This document shows positions 18,263 to 29,777 of a stretch of 64,000 nucleotides of DNA, one piece after another. Both the position numbers and the translations under genes were made by a program. This stretch comes from Pseudomonas sp. S31. GTDB taxonomy: Bacteria > Pseudomonadota > Gammaproteobacteria > Pseudomonadales > Pseudomonadaceae. The stretch's first letter is position 1, and the number at the start of each line of letters is the position of its first letter. Below the pieces are notes generated by a model that was not told the origin of the DNA, ran no database searches, and was given only the letters and a program-made list of their open reading frames with translations. Location: NCBI RefSeq assembly GCF_016648105.1, contig NZ_JACVVE010000027.1, positions 36,153 through 100,152 of the forward strand. Reading direction: 5' to 3'.

Positions 18263-18973
18263 TCAGTCGAGGGCAGGCAGGTCGATGTGCAGGCGTTTGG
18301 CCGAGGCGCGCAGGTGTGCTTCGGCGCATGCGGCGGCAGCCAGGCGATCGCCGTCGGCGATGGCCTGGTACAGTGCCTGGTGCTCGCGGTTGGCGTCGGC
18401 CGAACCGCCCTGCGAATGGACGGCGGAGTTTTCCCAGGCCGTGCGCCGGGCACTGGCCAACTGGCCACCGATGAAGTCATGAAAGGCCACGAAGTAGTCG
18501 TTCTTGCTGGCGGCAGCGATGGCCCGGTGGAAGGCCACGTCGGCGGCCGAGGCACTGGCGAAGTCGCTGCGCTTGTCGAGCATGGCCTGCAGGGCCTGGG
18601 CCATGCAGGCCAGGTCGGCGTCATCACGGCGACGCGCGGCGATGGCTGCGGCCTGGGTCTCGATCCACAGGCGCATCTCGAACATCTGCACCAGGTCGGG
18701 CTTGCTGCCCACGCTCCCGGGGAAACGGAACACCGTGCCCTTGGGCGTCTGCGAAATATAGGAGCCGAGCCCGCGCCGGGCGATCAGCACGCCGTCTGCC
18801 TTGAGCTGCGCCACCGCCTCGCGCACCACCGAGCGGCTGACGTTCAGCTGTTCGGCCAGTTGCTGTTCGGTGGGAAGGCGCGACTCGGCGGCCAGGCGGC
18901 CGGAGTCGATCTCGGCGCGAATGGCGCCGACGACCCGTTCGACCAGGGTGTCGGGGCGCTGCAGCTCTAGCAT
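18263..18973 (-). CDS. lhgR: GntR/FadR family regulator LhgR
   Basis: This 236-aa repressor has an N-terminal winged helix (about residues 8-75, with LAEQLNVSRSVVREAVAQLK as recognition segment and RRGLGSYI as wing) and a C-terminal all-helical FCD effector domain. In P. putida LhgR represses lhgO and is released by L-2-hydroxyglutarate; the adjacent lhgO here supports the same role. It is transcribed in the same direction as lhgO with a 104-base gap that holds one operator-like site. A second, perfect site lies ahead of its own start, pointing to autoregulation. Confidence 0.88.
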   Translation of the reverse strand: MLELQRPDTLVERVVGAIRAEIDSGRLAAESRLPTEQQLAEQLNVSRSVVREAVAQLKADGVLIARRGLGSYISQTPKGTVFRFPGSVGSKPDLVQMFEMRLWIETQAAAIAARRRDDADLACMAQALQAMLDKRSDFASASAADVAFHRAIAAASKNDYFVAFHDFIGGQLASARRTAWENSAVHSQGGSADANREHQALYQAIADGDRLAAAACAEAHLRASAKRLHIDLPALD

Positions 18974-18997
18974 GGAAACGGTTGCCTAATGGTCAGG

Positions 18998-19008
18998 TTG
19001 TCAGACAA
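18998..19008. promoter_or_regulatory. Candidate LhgR operator upstream of lhgR
   Basis: TTGTCAGACAA is a perfect 11-bp palindrome located 25 bases upstream of the lhgR start. It shares TCAGGTTGTCAGAC with the site ahead of lhgO, consistent with one regulator controlling both genes. Confidence 0.65.
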
Positions 19009-19078
19009 TGCCTGGGCGGGTGTTGGGTTGTCAATGATTTCAAAATGTTAGGTTTAGGTCTGCGCGGCCCTGCTTACA

Positions 19079-19375
19079 TCAAAGCTCGCTGACGAACGTC
19101 CCGGTCCCATCGAGGATATTACGCAACGTCAACGCCACCTCTTCCAGGTCGGTGCCCGCAGATGTCAGCACGATCTCCAGCGATTCGTCGCCTTTCAGCG
19201 CATCTCGATCACCCGCAGCCACCTCGATCAACAACCGCTGGGCGCTCAGCGTGACCTTCAGGCCATCCAGGGTCGACGGCTCGTCGTCCAGGGTCAGGTC
19301 GACGGTGTCCTCGTCCGGGTACCGCGTCAGCAGGAACATCTGACCCTTGTCGCTGTGGCAGCACAGGGTCGCCAT
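19079..19375 (-). CDS. Conserved hypothetical protein, small and acidic
   Basis: I do not recognise a named family. The ATG at 19375 is preceded by GAGGAAG at ideal spacing and gives a 98-residue acidic protein starting MATLCCHSDKGQMFLLTRYP. An earlier ATG at 19432 is open (117 aa) but has a poor ribosome site. The protein looks like a small beta-rich domain: alternating hydrophobic strands (MFLLTRYP, TVDLTLDD, LKVTLSAQRLLIEV) and no membrane segment. It stands alone, divergent from gdhB and downstream of no close neighbour. Coding bias matches its neighbours, which supports a real gene. Confidence 0.7.
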   Translation of the reverse strand: MATLCCHSDKGQMFLLTRYPDEDTVDLTLDDEPSTLDGLKVTLSAQRLLIEVAAGDRDALKGDESLEIVLTSAGTDLEEVALTLRNILDGTGTFVSEL

Positions 19376-19706
19376 GTTGTCTTCCTCGTCGTCGCAAGGG
19401 GTGGCGAACAGCAGGGCGGTCTTGATGTGCATGGCAGGGCTCGGACTGAAAGAAATGAAAGGGAATTCTGACAGCCCCAGGCATATCCATAAACGTAAAG
19501 TTTCCACCCTTTGACCGAAATTGTCGCAGCACCGCAAGCGGCGGTGACCACTCAGTCGTTAAGCTTCGACGAGCCCTGGACGTGCCCGCACGTTCAACGC
19601 CCTGTTTTTCACCGTTCGCCTTGCCACGGGTTGGCTATCGTTGATCCGTAGCCGGCGCACGCATGCGACGCTCCAACTACGACAAAGCCCAAGCGGAGTA
19701 CCACAG

Positions 19707-22700
19707 ATGGCGTTTTTCACCGCAGCCAGCAAAGCCGACTTCCAGCATCAACTGCAAGCGGCCCTGGCGCAGCACATCGGCGAACAGGCACTGCCACAAG
19801 TGGCCCTGTTCGCCGAGCAGTTCTTCGGCATCATCTCTCTGGACGAACTCACCCAGCGGCGCCTGTCCGACCTGGCCGGCTGTACCCTGTCGGCCTGGCG
19901 CATCATCGAGCGCTTCGACCCTGAGCAGCCGCAGGTGCGGGTGTACAACCCCGACTACGAGCGCAATGGCTGGCAGTCGACGCACACCGTGGTCGAGGTG
20001 CTGCACCACGACTTGCCGTTCCTGGTCGACTCGGTGCGTACCGAGCTCAACCGCCGTGGCTACAGCATCCACACCCTGCAGACCACCGTGCTGAGCGTGC
20101 GCCGTGGCGCCAAGGGCGAACTGCTCGAACTGCTGCCCAAGGGTACCCAGGGCGAGGGCGTGCAGCATGAATCGCTGATGTTCCTGGAAATCGACCGTTG
20201 CGCCAACGCCGCCGAGCTGCAGGTGCTGGCCCGCGAGATCGAGCAGGTACTGGCCGAAGTGCGGGTGGCGGTGGCCGACTTCGAGCCGATGAAGGCCAAG
20301 TTGCGCGAGGTGGTGGCACAGGTCGAGCAGACCGCATACGGCCCGGCGCAGCACGAGAAGGGCGAGGTCAAGGCGTTCCTCGAATGGCTGCTGGACAACC
20401 ACTTCACCTTCCTCGGCTACGAGGAATTCACGGTCCAGGGCGACAGCGCCGGCGGCCAGATGGTCTACGACCCGCAGTCGTTCCTCGGCCTGCCGCGACG
20501 CCTGCGCGTGGGCCTGACCGCCGAGGAGCTGCGCATCGAAGACTACGCCGTGGCCTATCTCAACGAGCCACTGCTGCTGTCGTTCGCCAAGGCCGCGCTG
20601 CCTAGCCGCGTGCACCGCCCGGCCTACCCGGACTACGTGTCCATTCGCCAGCTGGACGCCGACGGCAAGGTCATCAAGGAATGCCGTTTCATGGGCCTGT
20701 ACACCTCTTCGGTGTATGGCGAGAGCGTGCGCTCCATTCCCTACATCCGCGTCAAGGTCGCCGAGGTCGAGCGCCGCTCGGGCTTCGACGCCAAGGCGCA
20801 CCTGGGCAAGGAGCTGGCCCAGGTGCTCGAGGTGCTGCCGCGCGACGACCTGTTCCAGACGCCGATCGACGAGTTGTTCAGCACGGTGATGTCGATCGTG
20901 CAGATCCAGGAGCGCAACAAGATCCGCGTGTTCCTGCGCAAGGACCCGTACGGGCGCTTCTGCTACTGCCTGGCCTACGTGCCACGGGAAATCTACTCCA
21001 CCGAGGTGCGCCAGAAGATCCAGCAGGTGCTGATGGAGCGCCTGAAGGCCAGCGACTGCGAGTTCTGGACCTTCTTCTCCGAGTCGGTGCTGGCACGGGT
21101 GCAGCTGATTCTGCGGGTCGACCCGAAGAACCGCATCGACATCGACCCCCAGCAGCTGGAAAAGGAAGTGGTCCAGGCCTGCCGCTCGTGGCAGGACGAC
21201 TACACCGCGCTGGTCATCGAGAACCTCGGCGAAGCCCAGGGCACCAACGTGCTCGGCGACTTCCCCAAGGGCTTCCCGGCCGGCTACCGCGAGCGCTTCC
21301 CGGCGCACTCTGCGGTGGTCGACCTGCAACATGTGCTGGCCTTGTCGGAGACCAAGCCGCTGGTGATGAGCTTCTACCAGCCGCTGACACGCCTGGGCGA
21401 GCGCCTGCTGCACTGCAAGCTGTACCACGCCGATACGCCGCTGGCGCTGTCCGACGTGCTGCCGATCCTGGAGAACCTCGGCCTGCGCGTGCTCGGCGAG
21501 TTCCCCTACCGCCTGCGTCACGTCAGTGGCCGTGAGTACTGGATCCATGACTTCGCCTTCACCTACAGCGAAGGCCTGAGCCTGGATATCCAGCAGCTCA
21601 ACGACACCCTGCAGGATGCTTTCGTGCACATCGTCAACGGCGACGCCGAGAACGATGCTTTCAACCGCCTGGTGCTGACCGCCGGCCTGCCGTGGCGTGA
21701 CGTGGCCCTGCTGCGCGCCTACGCCCGCTACCTCAAGCAGATCCGCCTGGGCTTCGACCTGGGCTACATCGCCAGCACGCTGAACAACCACACCGATATC
21801 GCCCGCGAGCTGACCCGGTTGTTCAAGACCCGCTTCTACCTGGCGCGCAAGCTTGGTCAGGACGACCTGGACGACAAGCAGCAGCGCCTGGAGCAGGCGA
21901 TCCTCACCGCGCTGGACGACGTCCAGGTGCTCAACGAGGACCGCATCCTGCGCCGCTACCTGGACCTGATCAAGGCCACCCTGCGCACCAACTTCTACCA
22001 GCCCGACGGCAACGGCCAGGCCAAGTCGTACTTCAGCTTCAAGTTCAACCCCAAGCTGATTCCCGAATTGCCCAAGCCGGTGCCGAAGTTCGAGATCTTC
22101 GTCTACTCGCCGCGGGTCGAGGGCGTGCACCTGCGCTTTGGCAACGTCGCCCGTGGCGGCCTGCGCTGGTCGGACCGCGAGGAAGACTTCCGCACCGAGG
22201 TGCTCGGCCTGGTCAAGGCCCAGCAGGTGAAGAACTCGGTGATCGTGCCGGTGGGCGCCAAGGGCGGCTTCCTGCCTCGGCGCCTGCCGCTGGGTGGCAG
22301 CCGCGACGAGATCGCCGCCGAGGGCGTGGCCTGCTACCGCATCTTCATCAGCGGCCTGCTCGACATCACCGACAACCTCAAGGACGGCGGGGTGGTCCCG
22401 CCGGCCAACGTGGTGCGCCACGATGACGACGACCCCTACCTGGTGGTGGCGGCCGACAAGGGCACCGCGACCTTCTCCGACATCGCCAACGGTATCGCCA
22501 TCGACTATGGCTTCTGGCTGGGGGACGCCTTCGCTTCCGGGGGCTCTGCCGGCTACGACCACAAGAAGATGGGCATCACCGCCCGTGGTGCCTGGGTCGG
22601 GGTGCAGCGCCACTTCCGTGAACGCGGCATCAACGTGCAGCAGGATCCGATCACCGTGATCGGCATCGGCGACATGGCCGGCGATGTGTTCGGCAACGGC

Positions 22701-24572
22701 CTGTTGATGTCCGACAAGCTGCAACTGGTGGCGGCCTTCAACCACCTGCACATCTTCATCGACCCCAACCCGGACCCGGCCACCAGCTTTGCCGAGCGCC
22801 AGCGCCTGTTCGACCTGCCGCGTTCGGCCTGGACCGACTACGACACCAGCCTCATGTCCGAGGGCGGCGGGATCTTCCCGCGCAGCGCCAAGAGCATTGC
22901 CATCAGCGCGCAGATGAAAGAGCGCTTCGCCATCGAGGCCGACCGCCTGACCCCGACCGAGCTGTTGCATGCACTGCTCAAGGCGCCGGTCGACCTGCTG
23001 TGGAACGGCGGTATCGGCACCTACGTCAAGGCCAGCAGCGAAAGCCATGCCGACGTCGGCGACAAGGCCAACGACGCCTTGCGCGTCGATGGCGACGAAC
23101 TGCGCTGCAAGGTGGTGGGCGAGGGCGGCAACCTGGGCATGACCCAGCTCGGCCGCGTCGAGTTCGGCCTGCACGGCGGTGCCACCAATACCGACTTCAT
23201 CGACAACGCCGGGGGCGTGGACTGCTCCGACCACGAGGTCAATATCAAGATCCTGCTCAACGAAGTGGTGCAGGGCGGCGACATGACCGAGAAACAGCGC
23301 AACCAGCTGCTGGGCAGCATGACCGACGAAGTGGCCACCCTGGTGCTGGGCAACAACTACAAGCAGACCCAGGCGCTGTCGCTGGCCGCGCGTCGCGCCC
23401 GTGAGCGGATCGCCGAGTACAAGCGCCTGATGGCCGATCTCGAGGGGCGTGGCAAGCTCGACCGGGCCATCGAGTTCCTGCCCTCGGAGGAGTTGCTGGC
23501 CGAGCGCCTGGCCGCCGGTCAAGGCCTGACCCGTGCCGAGCTGTCTGTGTTGATTTCCTACAGCAAGATCGACCTCAAGGAGCAACTGCTCAAGTCGCAG
23601 GTCCCGGACGACGACTACCTGACCCGCGACATGGAAACCGCGTTCCCGCCGTCGCTGGTCAGCAAGTTCGCCGAGGCCATGCGCCGTCACCGCCTCAAGC
23701 GCGAGATCGTCAGCACTCAGATCGCCAACGACCTGGTCAACAACATGGGCATCACCTTCGTGCAGCGCTTGAAGGAGTCCACCGGCATGAGCCCGGCCAA
23801 TGTCGCCGGGGCCTACGTGATCGTGCGCGACATTTTCCACCTGCCGCACTGGTTCCGCCAGATCGAGGCGCTGGACTACCAGGTGCCGGCCGATGTCCAG
23901 CTGACCTTGATGGACGAGCTGATGCGCTTGGGCCGCCGCGCCACCCGCTGGTTCCTGCGCAGCCGGCGCAACGAGCAGGATGCCGGGCGCGATGCGGCGC
24001 ACTTCGGGCCGAAGATCGCGCAGCTGGGGCTCAAGCTCGACGAACTGCTCGAAGGCCCGACCCGCGAGCGCTGGATGGTGCGCTACCAGGGCTTCGTCGC
24101 CGCTGGCGTGCCGGAGCTGCTGGCGCGCATGGTCGCTGGCACCAGCCACCTGTACACGTTGCTGCCGATCATCGAGGCGGCGGATGTCACCGGGCATGAG
24201 CCGGCGCAGGTGGCCAAGGCGTTCTTCGCCGTGGGCAGCGCGCTGGACCTGACCTGGTACCTGCAGGAAATCAGCAACCTGCCGGTGGAGAACAACTGGC
24301 AGGCGCTGGCCCGCGAGGCATTCCGCGACGACATCGACCTGCAGCAGCGGGCGATCACCATTTCCGTGCTGCAGATGGCCGATGCGCCGGACGACATCAA
24401 CGCTCGCGTGGCCTTGTGGGCCGAGCAGCACCGGGTGATGGTCGAGCGCTGGCGCGCCATGCTCGACGACCTGCGCAATGCCACCGGGACCGACTATGCG
24501 ATGTACGCGGTGGCCAACCGTGAGCTGGTCGATTTGGCGATGAGCGGGCAGGCGGTGGTGGTGCCGTCCTGA
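19707..24572 (+). CDS. gdhB: NAD-specific glutamate dehydrogenase (180-kDa class)
   Basis: This large catabolic enzyme converts glutamate to 2-oxoglutarate and ammonia with NAD. At 1621 aa it is typical of the GDH-180 class of P. aeruginosa and P. putida. The N-terminal third holds ACT-like regulatory domains. The catalytic core near residues 800-1200 contains GGLRWSDREEDFRTEVLGLV, the substrate lysine motif VPVGAKGGF, and the nucleotide-binding motif GIGDMAGDVFGNG. The ATG at 19707 is preceded by GCGGAG and starts MAFFTAASKADFQHQL as in homologues; the open frame extends 22 codons upstream without family residues. A strong bidirectional terminator follows at 24591-24621. Confidence 0.96.
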   Translation: MAFFTAASKADFQHQLQAALAQHIGEQALPQVALFAEQFFGIISLDELTQRRLSDLAGCTLSAWRIIERFDPEQPQVRVYNPDYERNGWQSTHTVVEVLHHDLPFLVDSVRTELNRRGYSIHTLQTTVLSVRRGAKGELLELLPKGTQGEGVQHESLMFLEIDRCANAAELQVLAREIEQVLAEVRVAVADFEPMKAKLREVVAQVEQTAYGPAQHEKGEVKAFLEWLLDNHFTFLGYEEFTVQGDSAGGQMVYDPQSFLGLPRRLRVGLTAEELRIEDYAVAYLNEPLLLSFAKAALPSRVHRPAYPDYVSIRQLDADGKVIKECRFMGLYTSSVYGESVRSIPYIRVKVAEVERRSGFDAKAHLGKELAQVLEVLPRDDLFQTPIDELFSTVMSIVQIQERNKIRVFLRKDPYGRFCYCLAYVPREIYSTEVRQKIQQVLMERLKASDCEFWTFFSESVLARVQLILRVDPKNRIDIDPQQLEKEVVQACRSWQDDYTALVIENLGEAQGTNVLGDFPKGFPAGYRERFPAHSAVVDLQHVLALSETKPLVMSFYQPLTRLGERLLHCKLYHADTPLALSDVLPILENLGLRVLGEFPYRLRHVSGREYWIHDFAFTYSEGLSLDIQQLNDTLQDAFVHIVNGDAENDAFNRLVLTAGLPWRDVALLRAYARYLKQIRLGFDLGYIASTLNNHTDIARELTRLFKTRFYLARKLGQDDLDDKQQRLEQAILTALDDVQVLNEDRILRRYLDLIKATLRTNFYQPDGNGQAKSYFSFKFNPKLIPELPKPVPKFEIFVYSPRVEGVHLRFGNVARGGLRWSDREEDFRTEVLGLVKAQQVKNSVIVPVGAKGGFLPRRLPLGGSRDEIAAEGVACYRIFISGLLDITDNLKDGGVVPPANVVRHDDDDPYLVVAADKGTATFSDIANGIAIDYGFWLGDAFASGGSAGYDHKKMGITARGAWVGVQRHFRERGINVQQDPITVIGIGDMAGDVFGNGLLMSDKLQLVAAFNHLHIFIDPNPDPATSFAERQRLFDLPRSAWTDYDTSLMSEGGGIFPRSAKSIAISAQMKERFAIEADRLTPTELLHALLKAPVDLLWNGGIGTYVKASSESHADVGDKANDALRVDGDELRCKVVGEGGNLGMTQLGRVEFGLHGGATNTDFIDNAGGVDCSDHEVNIKILLNEVVQGGDMTEKQRNQLLGSMTDEVATLVLGNNYKQTQALSLAARRARERIAEYKRLMADLEGRGKLDRAIEFLPSEELLAERLAAGQGLTRAELSVLISYSKIDLKEQLLKSQVPDDDYLTRDMETAFPPSLVSKFAEAMRRHRLKREIVSTQIANDLVNNMGITFVQRLKESTGMSPANVAGAYVIVRDIFHLPHWFRQIEALDYQVPADVQLTLMDELMRLGRRATRWFLRSRRNEQDAGRDAAHFGPKIAQLGLKLDELLEGPTRERWMVRYQGFVAAGVPELLARMVAGTSHLYTLLPIIEAADVTGHEPAQVAKAFFAVGSALDLTWYLQEISNLPVENNWQALAREAFRDDIDLQQRAITISVLQMADAPDDINARVALWAEQHRVMVERWRAMLDDLRNATGTDYAMYAVANRELVDLAMSGQAVVVPS

Positions 24573-24590
24573 GCGCTGATCTGAAATGAG

Positions 24591-24621
24591 AAAGCCCCGG
24601 CAGTGATGCCGGGGCTTTTTT
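24591..24621. terminator. Bidirectional rho-independent terminator between gdhB and ppsR
   Basis: The stem AGCCCCGGCA with its complement TGCCGGGGCT closes on a short loop, with TTTTTT on the plus side and AAA on the other. It can end gdhB on the plus strand and the converging ppsR on the minus strand. Confidence 0.9.
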
Positions 24622-24637
24622 GTACTTCTGTGCGGGC

Positions 24638-25456
24638 CTACTTGAAGCGGCGCTCGACACCTTTCTCCACGAGGATCTTCGCCGAAATCTCTTCCACCGA
24701 AAAATGCGTGGAATTGATGTTGGGAATGTTCTCCCGACGGAACAGGTTTTCCACCTCGCGCACCTCGAACTCGCACTGCGCGAAGCTCGAATAGCGGCTG
24801 TTGGGCTTGCGCTCGTGGCGGATGGCGGTGAGGCGGTCGGGGTCGATGGTCAGGCCGAACAGCTTGTGTTGGTACTTTCTCAGCACCGAAGGCAGCTGCA
24901 GGCGCTCCATGTCGTCCTCGGTGAGCGGGTAGTTGGCGGCGCGGATGCCGAACTGCATGGCCATGTACAGGCAGGTCGGAGTCTTGCCGCAACGGGACAC
25001 GCCGACCAGGATCAGGTCGGCCTTGTCGTAATAGTGGGTGCGCGCGCCATCGTCGTTGTCGAGGGCGAAATTCACCGCCTCGATCCGCTCCATATAGTTG
25101 GAGTTGCCGCCAATCGAGTGGGATTTTCCGACGGAATACGACGAATGGGCGGTTAATTCTTGCTCAAGCGGGGATAAAAACGTCGAAAAAATGTCGATCA
25201 TGAAGCCGTTCGACGTAGCCAGGATCTCACGGATGTCCTGATTGACGATGGTGTCGAAGATGATCGGCCGCATGCCGTCGCGTTCTGCTGCGGCGTTTAT
25301 CTGCGCCACCATGGTCCGCGCTTTGTCCGGCGTATCGATGTACGGACGGGTGAATTTGTTGAAAGGAATGCTATCGAACTGCGCTAGCAAGCTTTGGCCC
25401 AGGGTTTCGGCCGTGATGCCGGTGCCGTCGGAGATGAAGAACGCGGTTCGTTTCAT
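24638..25456 (-). CDS. ppsR: PEP synthase regulatory protein (kinase/pyrophosphorylase)
   Basis: This DUF299-family bifunctional enzyme inactivates PEP synthase by ADP-dependent phosphorylation of a threonine next to the catalytic histidine and reactivates it by Pi-dependent dephosphorylation. The start MKRTAFFISDGTGITAETLG and the P-loop-like motif VGVSRCGKTPTCLYMA near residue 150 are diagnostic. The ATG at 25456 gives 272 aa, the usual length. It is divergent from its target gene ppsA with a 174-base shared control region, which directly supports the assignment. Confidence 0.95.
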   Translation of the reverse strand: MKRTAFFISDGTGITAETLGQSLLAQFDSIPFNKFTRPYIDTPDKARTMVAQINAAAERDGMRPIIFDTIVNQDIREILATSNGFMIDIFSTFLSPLEQELTAHSSYSVGKSHSIGGNSNYMERIEAVNFALDNDDGARTHYYDKADLILVGVSRCGKTPTCLYMAMQFGIRAANYPLTEDDMERLQLPSVLRKYQHKLFGLTIDPDRLTAIRHERKPNSRYSSFAQCEFEVREVENLFRRENIPNINSTHFSVEEISAKILVEKGVERRFK

Positions 25457-25501
25457 TTGCGATCTGGGCCTTAAGCTGATGACAAATCTTGGATATGATA
25501 G

Positions 25502-25517
25502 GTTCGGTTTGCCGAAC
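25502..25517. promoter_or_regulatory. Dyad in the ppsR-ppsA control region
   Basis: GTTCGG-TTTG-CCGAAC is a perfect 6-bp-arm inverted repeat between the two divergent starts. It is a candidate operator or a short hairpin in the ppsA leader. I know of no regulator with this exact site. Confidence 0.35.
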
Positions 25518-25630
25518 GTGGCTGTCGGCATTCTCACTTATTTTCCAGGTACAGGCCACAAGCGCCCGGTCAAGTCACTGAGGCGGGCCGGCGCCCTTGA
25601 GCGTTTCCCATACAGAAGTGGAGAATCACC

Positions 25631-28006
<2,376 letters not shown>

Positions 28007-28056
28007 TACCGTGAAATGCGGGGGCGTGCCTGGCGCGCTCCCGCCTGGTTCATCCA

Positions 28057-28091
28057 GGGCGAGTTCCAGCAATGGATCCCGCCCTTTTTTT
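28057..28091 (+). terminator. Rho-independent terminator after ppsA
   Basis: GGGCG at 28057-28061 and CGCCC at 28080-28084 bracket an 18-base loop and are followed by seven T. The stem is short, and the start of the next gene lies only 13 bases beyond. Confidence 0.5.
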
Positions 28092-28104
28092 GTGCAAGTC
28101 ATCT

Positions 28105-29097
28105 ATGCAAAGCAGCAGCACTCTATTTCCCGTCGCCTTGCTCAGTGCCGAGCGCCGCGGCGACCTCAGCGAAGACGTGTATCGGATCAAGGCCGGTAAC
28201 AGCCCAGACCCGAGCGTCGAGCTGGCCGTTACGCGTCTGGGCTTGGCGGACCAGGCCCAGGGCCAGGGCGAGCCTGTCATTCTCCTGCATGGCAGTTTTT
28301 CCAACCGGCGCTTCTGGTATTCGCCCAAGGGTATCGGCCTGGGGGCCTACCTGGCGCGGGCCGGATTCGACGTGTGGATCCCGGAAATGCGCGGCCATGG
28401 CCTGTCCCCGCGCAACCGCCAGTGGCAGCACAACCGCGTCGCCGACTACGCCTGCCACGACCTGCCGGCTATCGCTGCCTTCGTCCGCGAGCAGACCGGG
28501 CGCGCGCCGCACTGGATCGGCCATTCGCTGGGTGGCACCACCCTGGCCGCGGCGCTGGGCGGGGGCTACCTGGAGGCCGGTCTGGTGGCCAGCGTGGCGA
28601 TCTTCGGCAGCCAGGTAAGCCGGGTCTATTGGCCGTTGAAGGTGCCACCGTTGGCCTGGGGCGCGAAGTTGCTGCTCAGGCGCTGGGGGCATCTGTCGGG
28701 TTCGCGGTTGAAGCGTGGGCCGGAGGACGAGCCGATCGGCCTGGCGCTGGAAAGCCTGCGTTGGCATGGCCTGTTCGGGCGTTTCGGCGACAAGGACAAC
28801 GATTGGTGGGCCGGGCTGGCGGAGGTGGACGTACCGCTGCTGGCCGTGGCGGCTGCCGGGGACTTCCAGGACCCGGTCTGGGCCTGCCGCAAGCTGTTCG
28901 AGCAGTTTGGCGGTGAGCGCAAGCAGTTCCTGCGCCTGGGGCGCGAAGAGGGCTTCGAGGCGTTTGGCCATGTCGACATGCTGGTGAGCAAAGCGGCGCA
29001 GGTGCAGGTGTGGCCGTTGGTGGAGCGTTGGTTGCGCGATCCGTTGTTGCCGGTGCATGAGTCGACGCAGGCGCAGGAGATCGTGTCTGCCGGTTGA
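28105..29097 (+). CDS. Alpha/beta fold hydrolase
   Basis: This is a 330-aa member of the alpha/beta hydrolase superfamily with the oxyanion motif ILLHGSFSNRRFWYSP, the nucleophile elbow GHSLGG, and a late GHVDML supplying the candidate histidine. The segment VWIPEMRGHGLSPRNRQWQH is typical. I chose the ATG at 28105, giving MQSSSTLFPVALLSAERR; an in-frame ATG at 28072 lies inside the ppsA terminator. No strong ribosome site is visible ahead of it. It lacks a signal peptide. Substrate unknown. Confidence 0.8.
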   Translation: MQSSSTLFPVALLSAERRGDLSEDVYRIKAGNSPDPSVELAVTRLGLADQAQGQGEPVILLHGSFSNRRFWYSPKGIGLGAYLARAGFDVWIPEMRGHGLSPRNRQWQHNRVADYACHDLPAIAAFVREQTGRAPHWIGHSLGGTTLAAALGGGYLEAGLVASVAIFGSQVSRVYWPLKVPPLAWGAKLLLRRWGHLSGSRLKRGPEDEPIGLALESLRWHGLFGRFGDKDNDWWAGLAEVDVPLLAVAAAGDFQDPVWACRKLFEQFGGERKQFLRLGREEGFEAFGHVDMLVSKAAQVQVWPLVERWLRDPLLPVHESTQAQEIVSAG

Positions 29098-29122
29098 GGG
29101 GTTGGTTGTCTGTACCGGCCTC

Positions 29123-29145
29123 TTCGCGGGTAAACCCGCTCCTAC
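29123..29145 (+). repeat. Single REP sequence
   Basis: TTCGCGGGTAAACCCGCTCCTAC, an exact match to the main REP core of this window, stands alone between the hydrolase gene and rraA. Confidence 0.9.
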
Positions 29146-29258
29146 AGGGGCGGCGCAGACAAAACCCGCATGACCACCCGGTCCGGGGTGACTGCACCGC
29201 CCGCTCCGGTGTAGCCTAGCGCCACACCCGTTTTCGTTGTGACTGACAGGAGCTTGCC

Positions 29259-29750
29259 ATGCAGCATTACGTTACGCCCGACCTGTGCGATGCCTACCCG
29301 GACCTGGTCCAGGTGCTGGAACCGATGTTCAGCAACTTCGGTGGTCGCGACTCCTTCGGTGGCCAGATCGTCACCATCAAGTGCTTCGAAGACAACTCGC
29401 GGGTCAAGGAACAGGTCGAGCTCGACGGCAAGGGCAAGGTGCTGGTGGTCGACGGTGGCGGCTCGTTGCGCTGCGCACTGCTGGGCGACATGCTGGCCGA
29501 AAAGGCCGCCAAGAATGGCTGGGAGGGCCTGGTGATCTACGGCTGCGTGCGCGATGTGGACGTGCTGATCCAGACCGACGTCGGTGTGCAGGCCCTGGCC
29601 AGCCACCCGAAGAAGACCGACAAGCGCGGCGTCGGCGACCTCGATGTGGCCGTGACCTTTGCCGGTGTGACGTTCCGCCCGGGCGAGTACCTGTACGCCG
29701 ACAACAACGGCGTGATCGTCGCGCCAAGCCCGCTGAAGATGCCGGAGTAA
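29259..29750 (+). CDS. rraA: RraA family protein (ribonuclease E activity regulator)
   Basis: This 163-aa protein belongs to the RraA family. The hallmark GGGSLRCALLGDMLAEKAA and WEGLVIYGCVRDVDVL regions are intact, and the length matches RraA. In E. coli RraA is a trimeric inhibitor of RNase E; in other bacteria family members are 4-hydroxy-4-methyl-2-oxoglutarate aldolases, an alternative I cannot exclude. AGGAG precedes the ATG at good spacing. It lies just upstream of cmaX, the order known in P. aeruginosa. Confidence 0.9.
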   Translation: MQHYVTPDLCDAYPDLVQVLEPMFSNFGGRDSFGGQIVTIKCFEDNSRVKEQVELDGKGKVLVVDGGGSLRCALLGDMLAEKAAKNGWEGLVIYGCVRDVDVLIQTDVGVQALASHPKKTDKRGVGDLDVAVTFAGVTFRPGEYLYADNNGVIVAPSPLKMPE

Positions 29751-29777
29751 CGCGCAGCACGCGCTGATGGAGCGTCA

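Noticed and set aside
19677..24992. A 1771-codon open frame antisense to gdhB and ppsR
   Set aside because: It mirrors the codon bias of gdhB in a GC-rich genome, has no domain motifs, is rich in His/Gln/Val typical of antisense reading, and overlaps two certain genes.
28676..29197. Minus-strand frame beginning in the REP near 29145
   Set aside because: It also contains the REP peptide CRSGFTREEAG and then runs antisense to the hydrolase gene.
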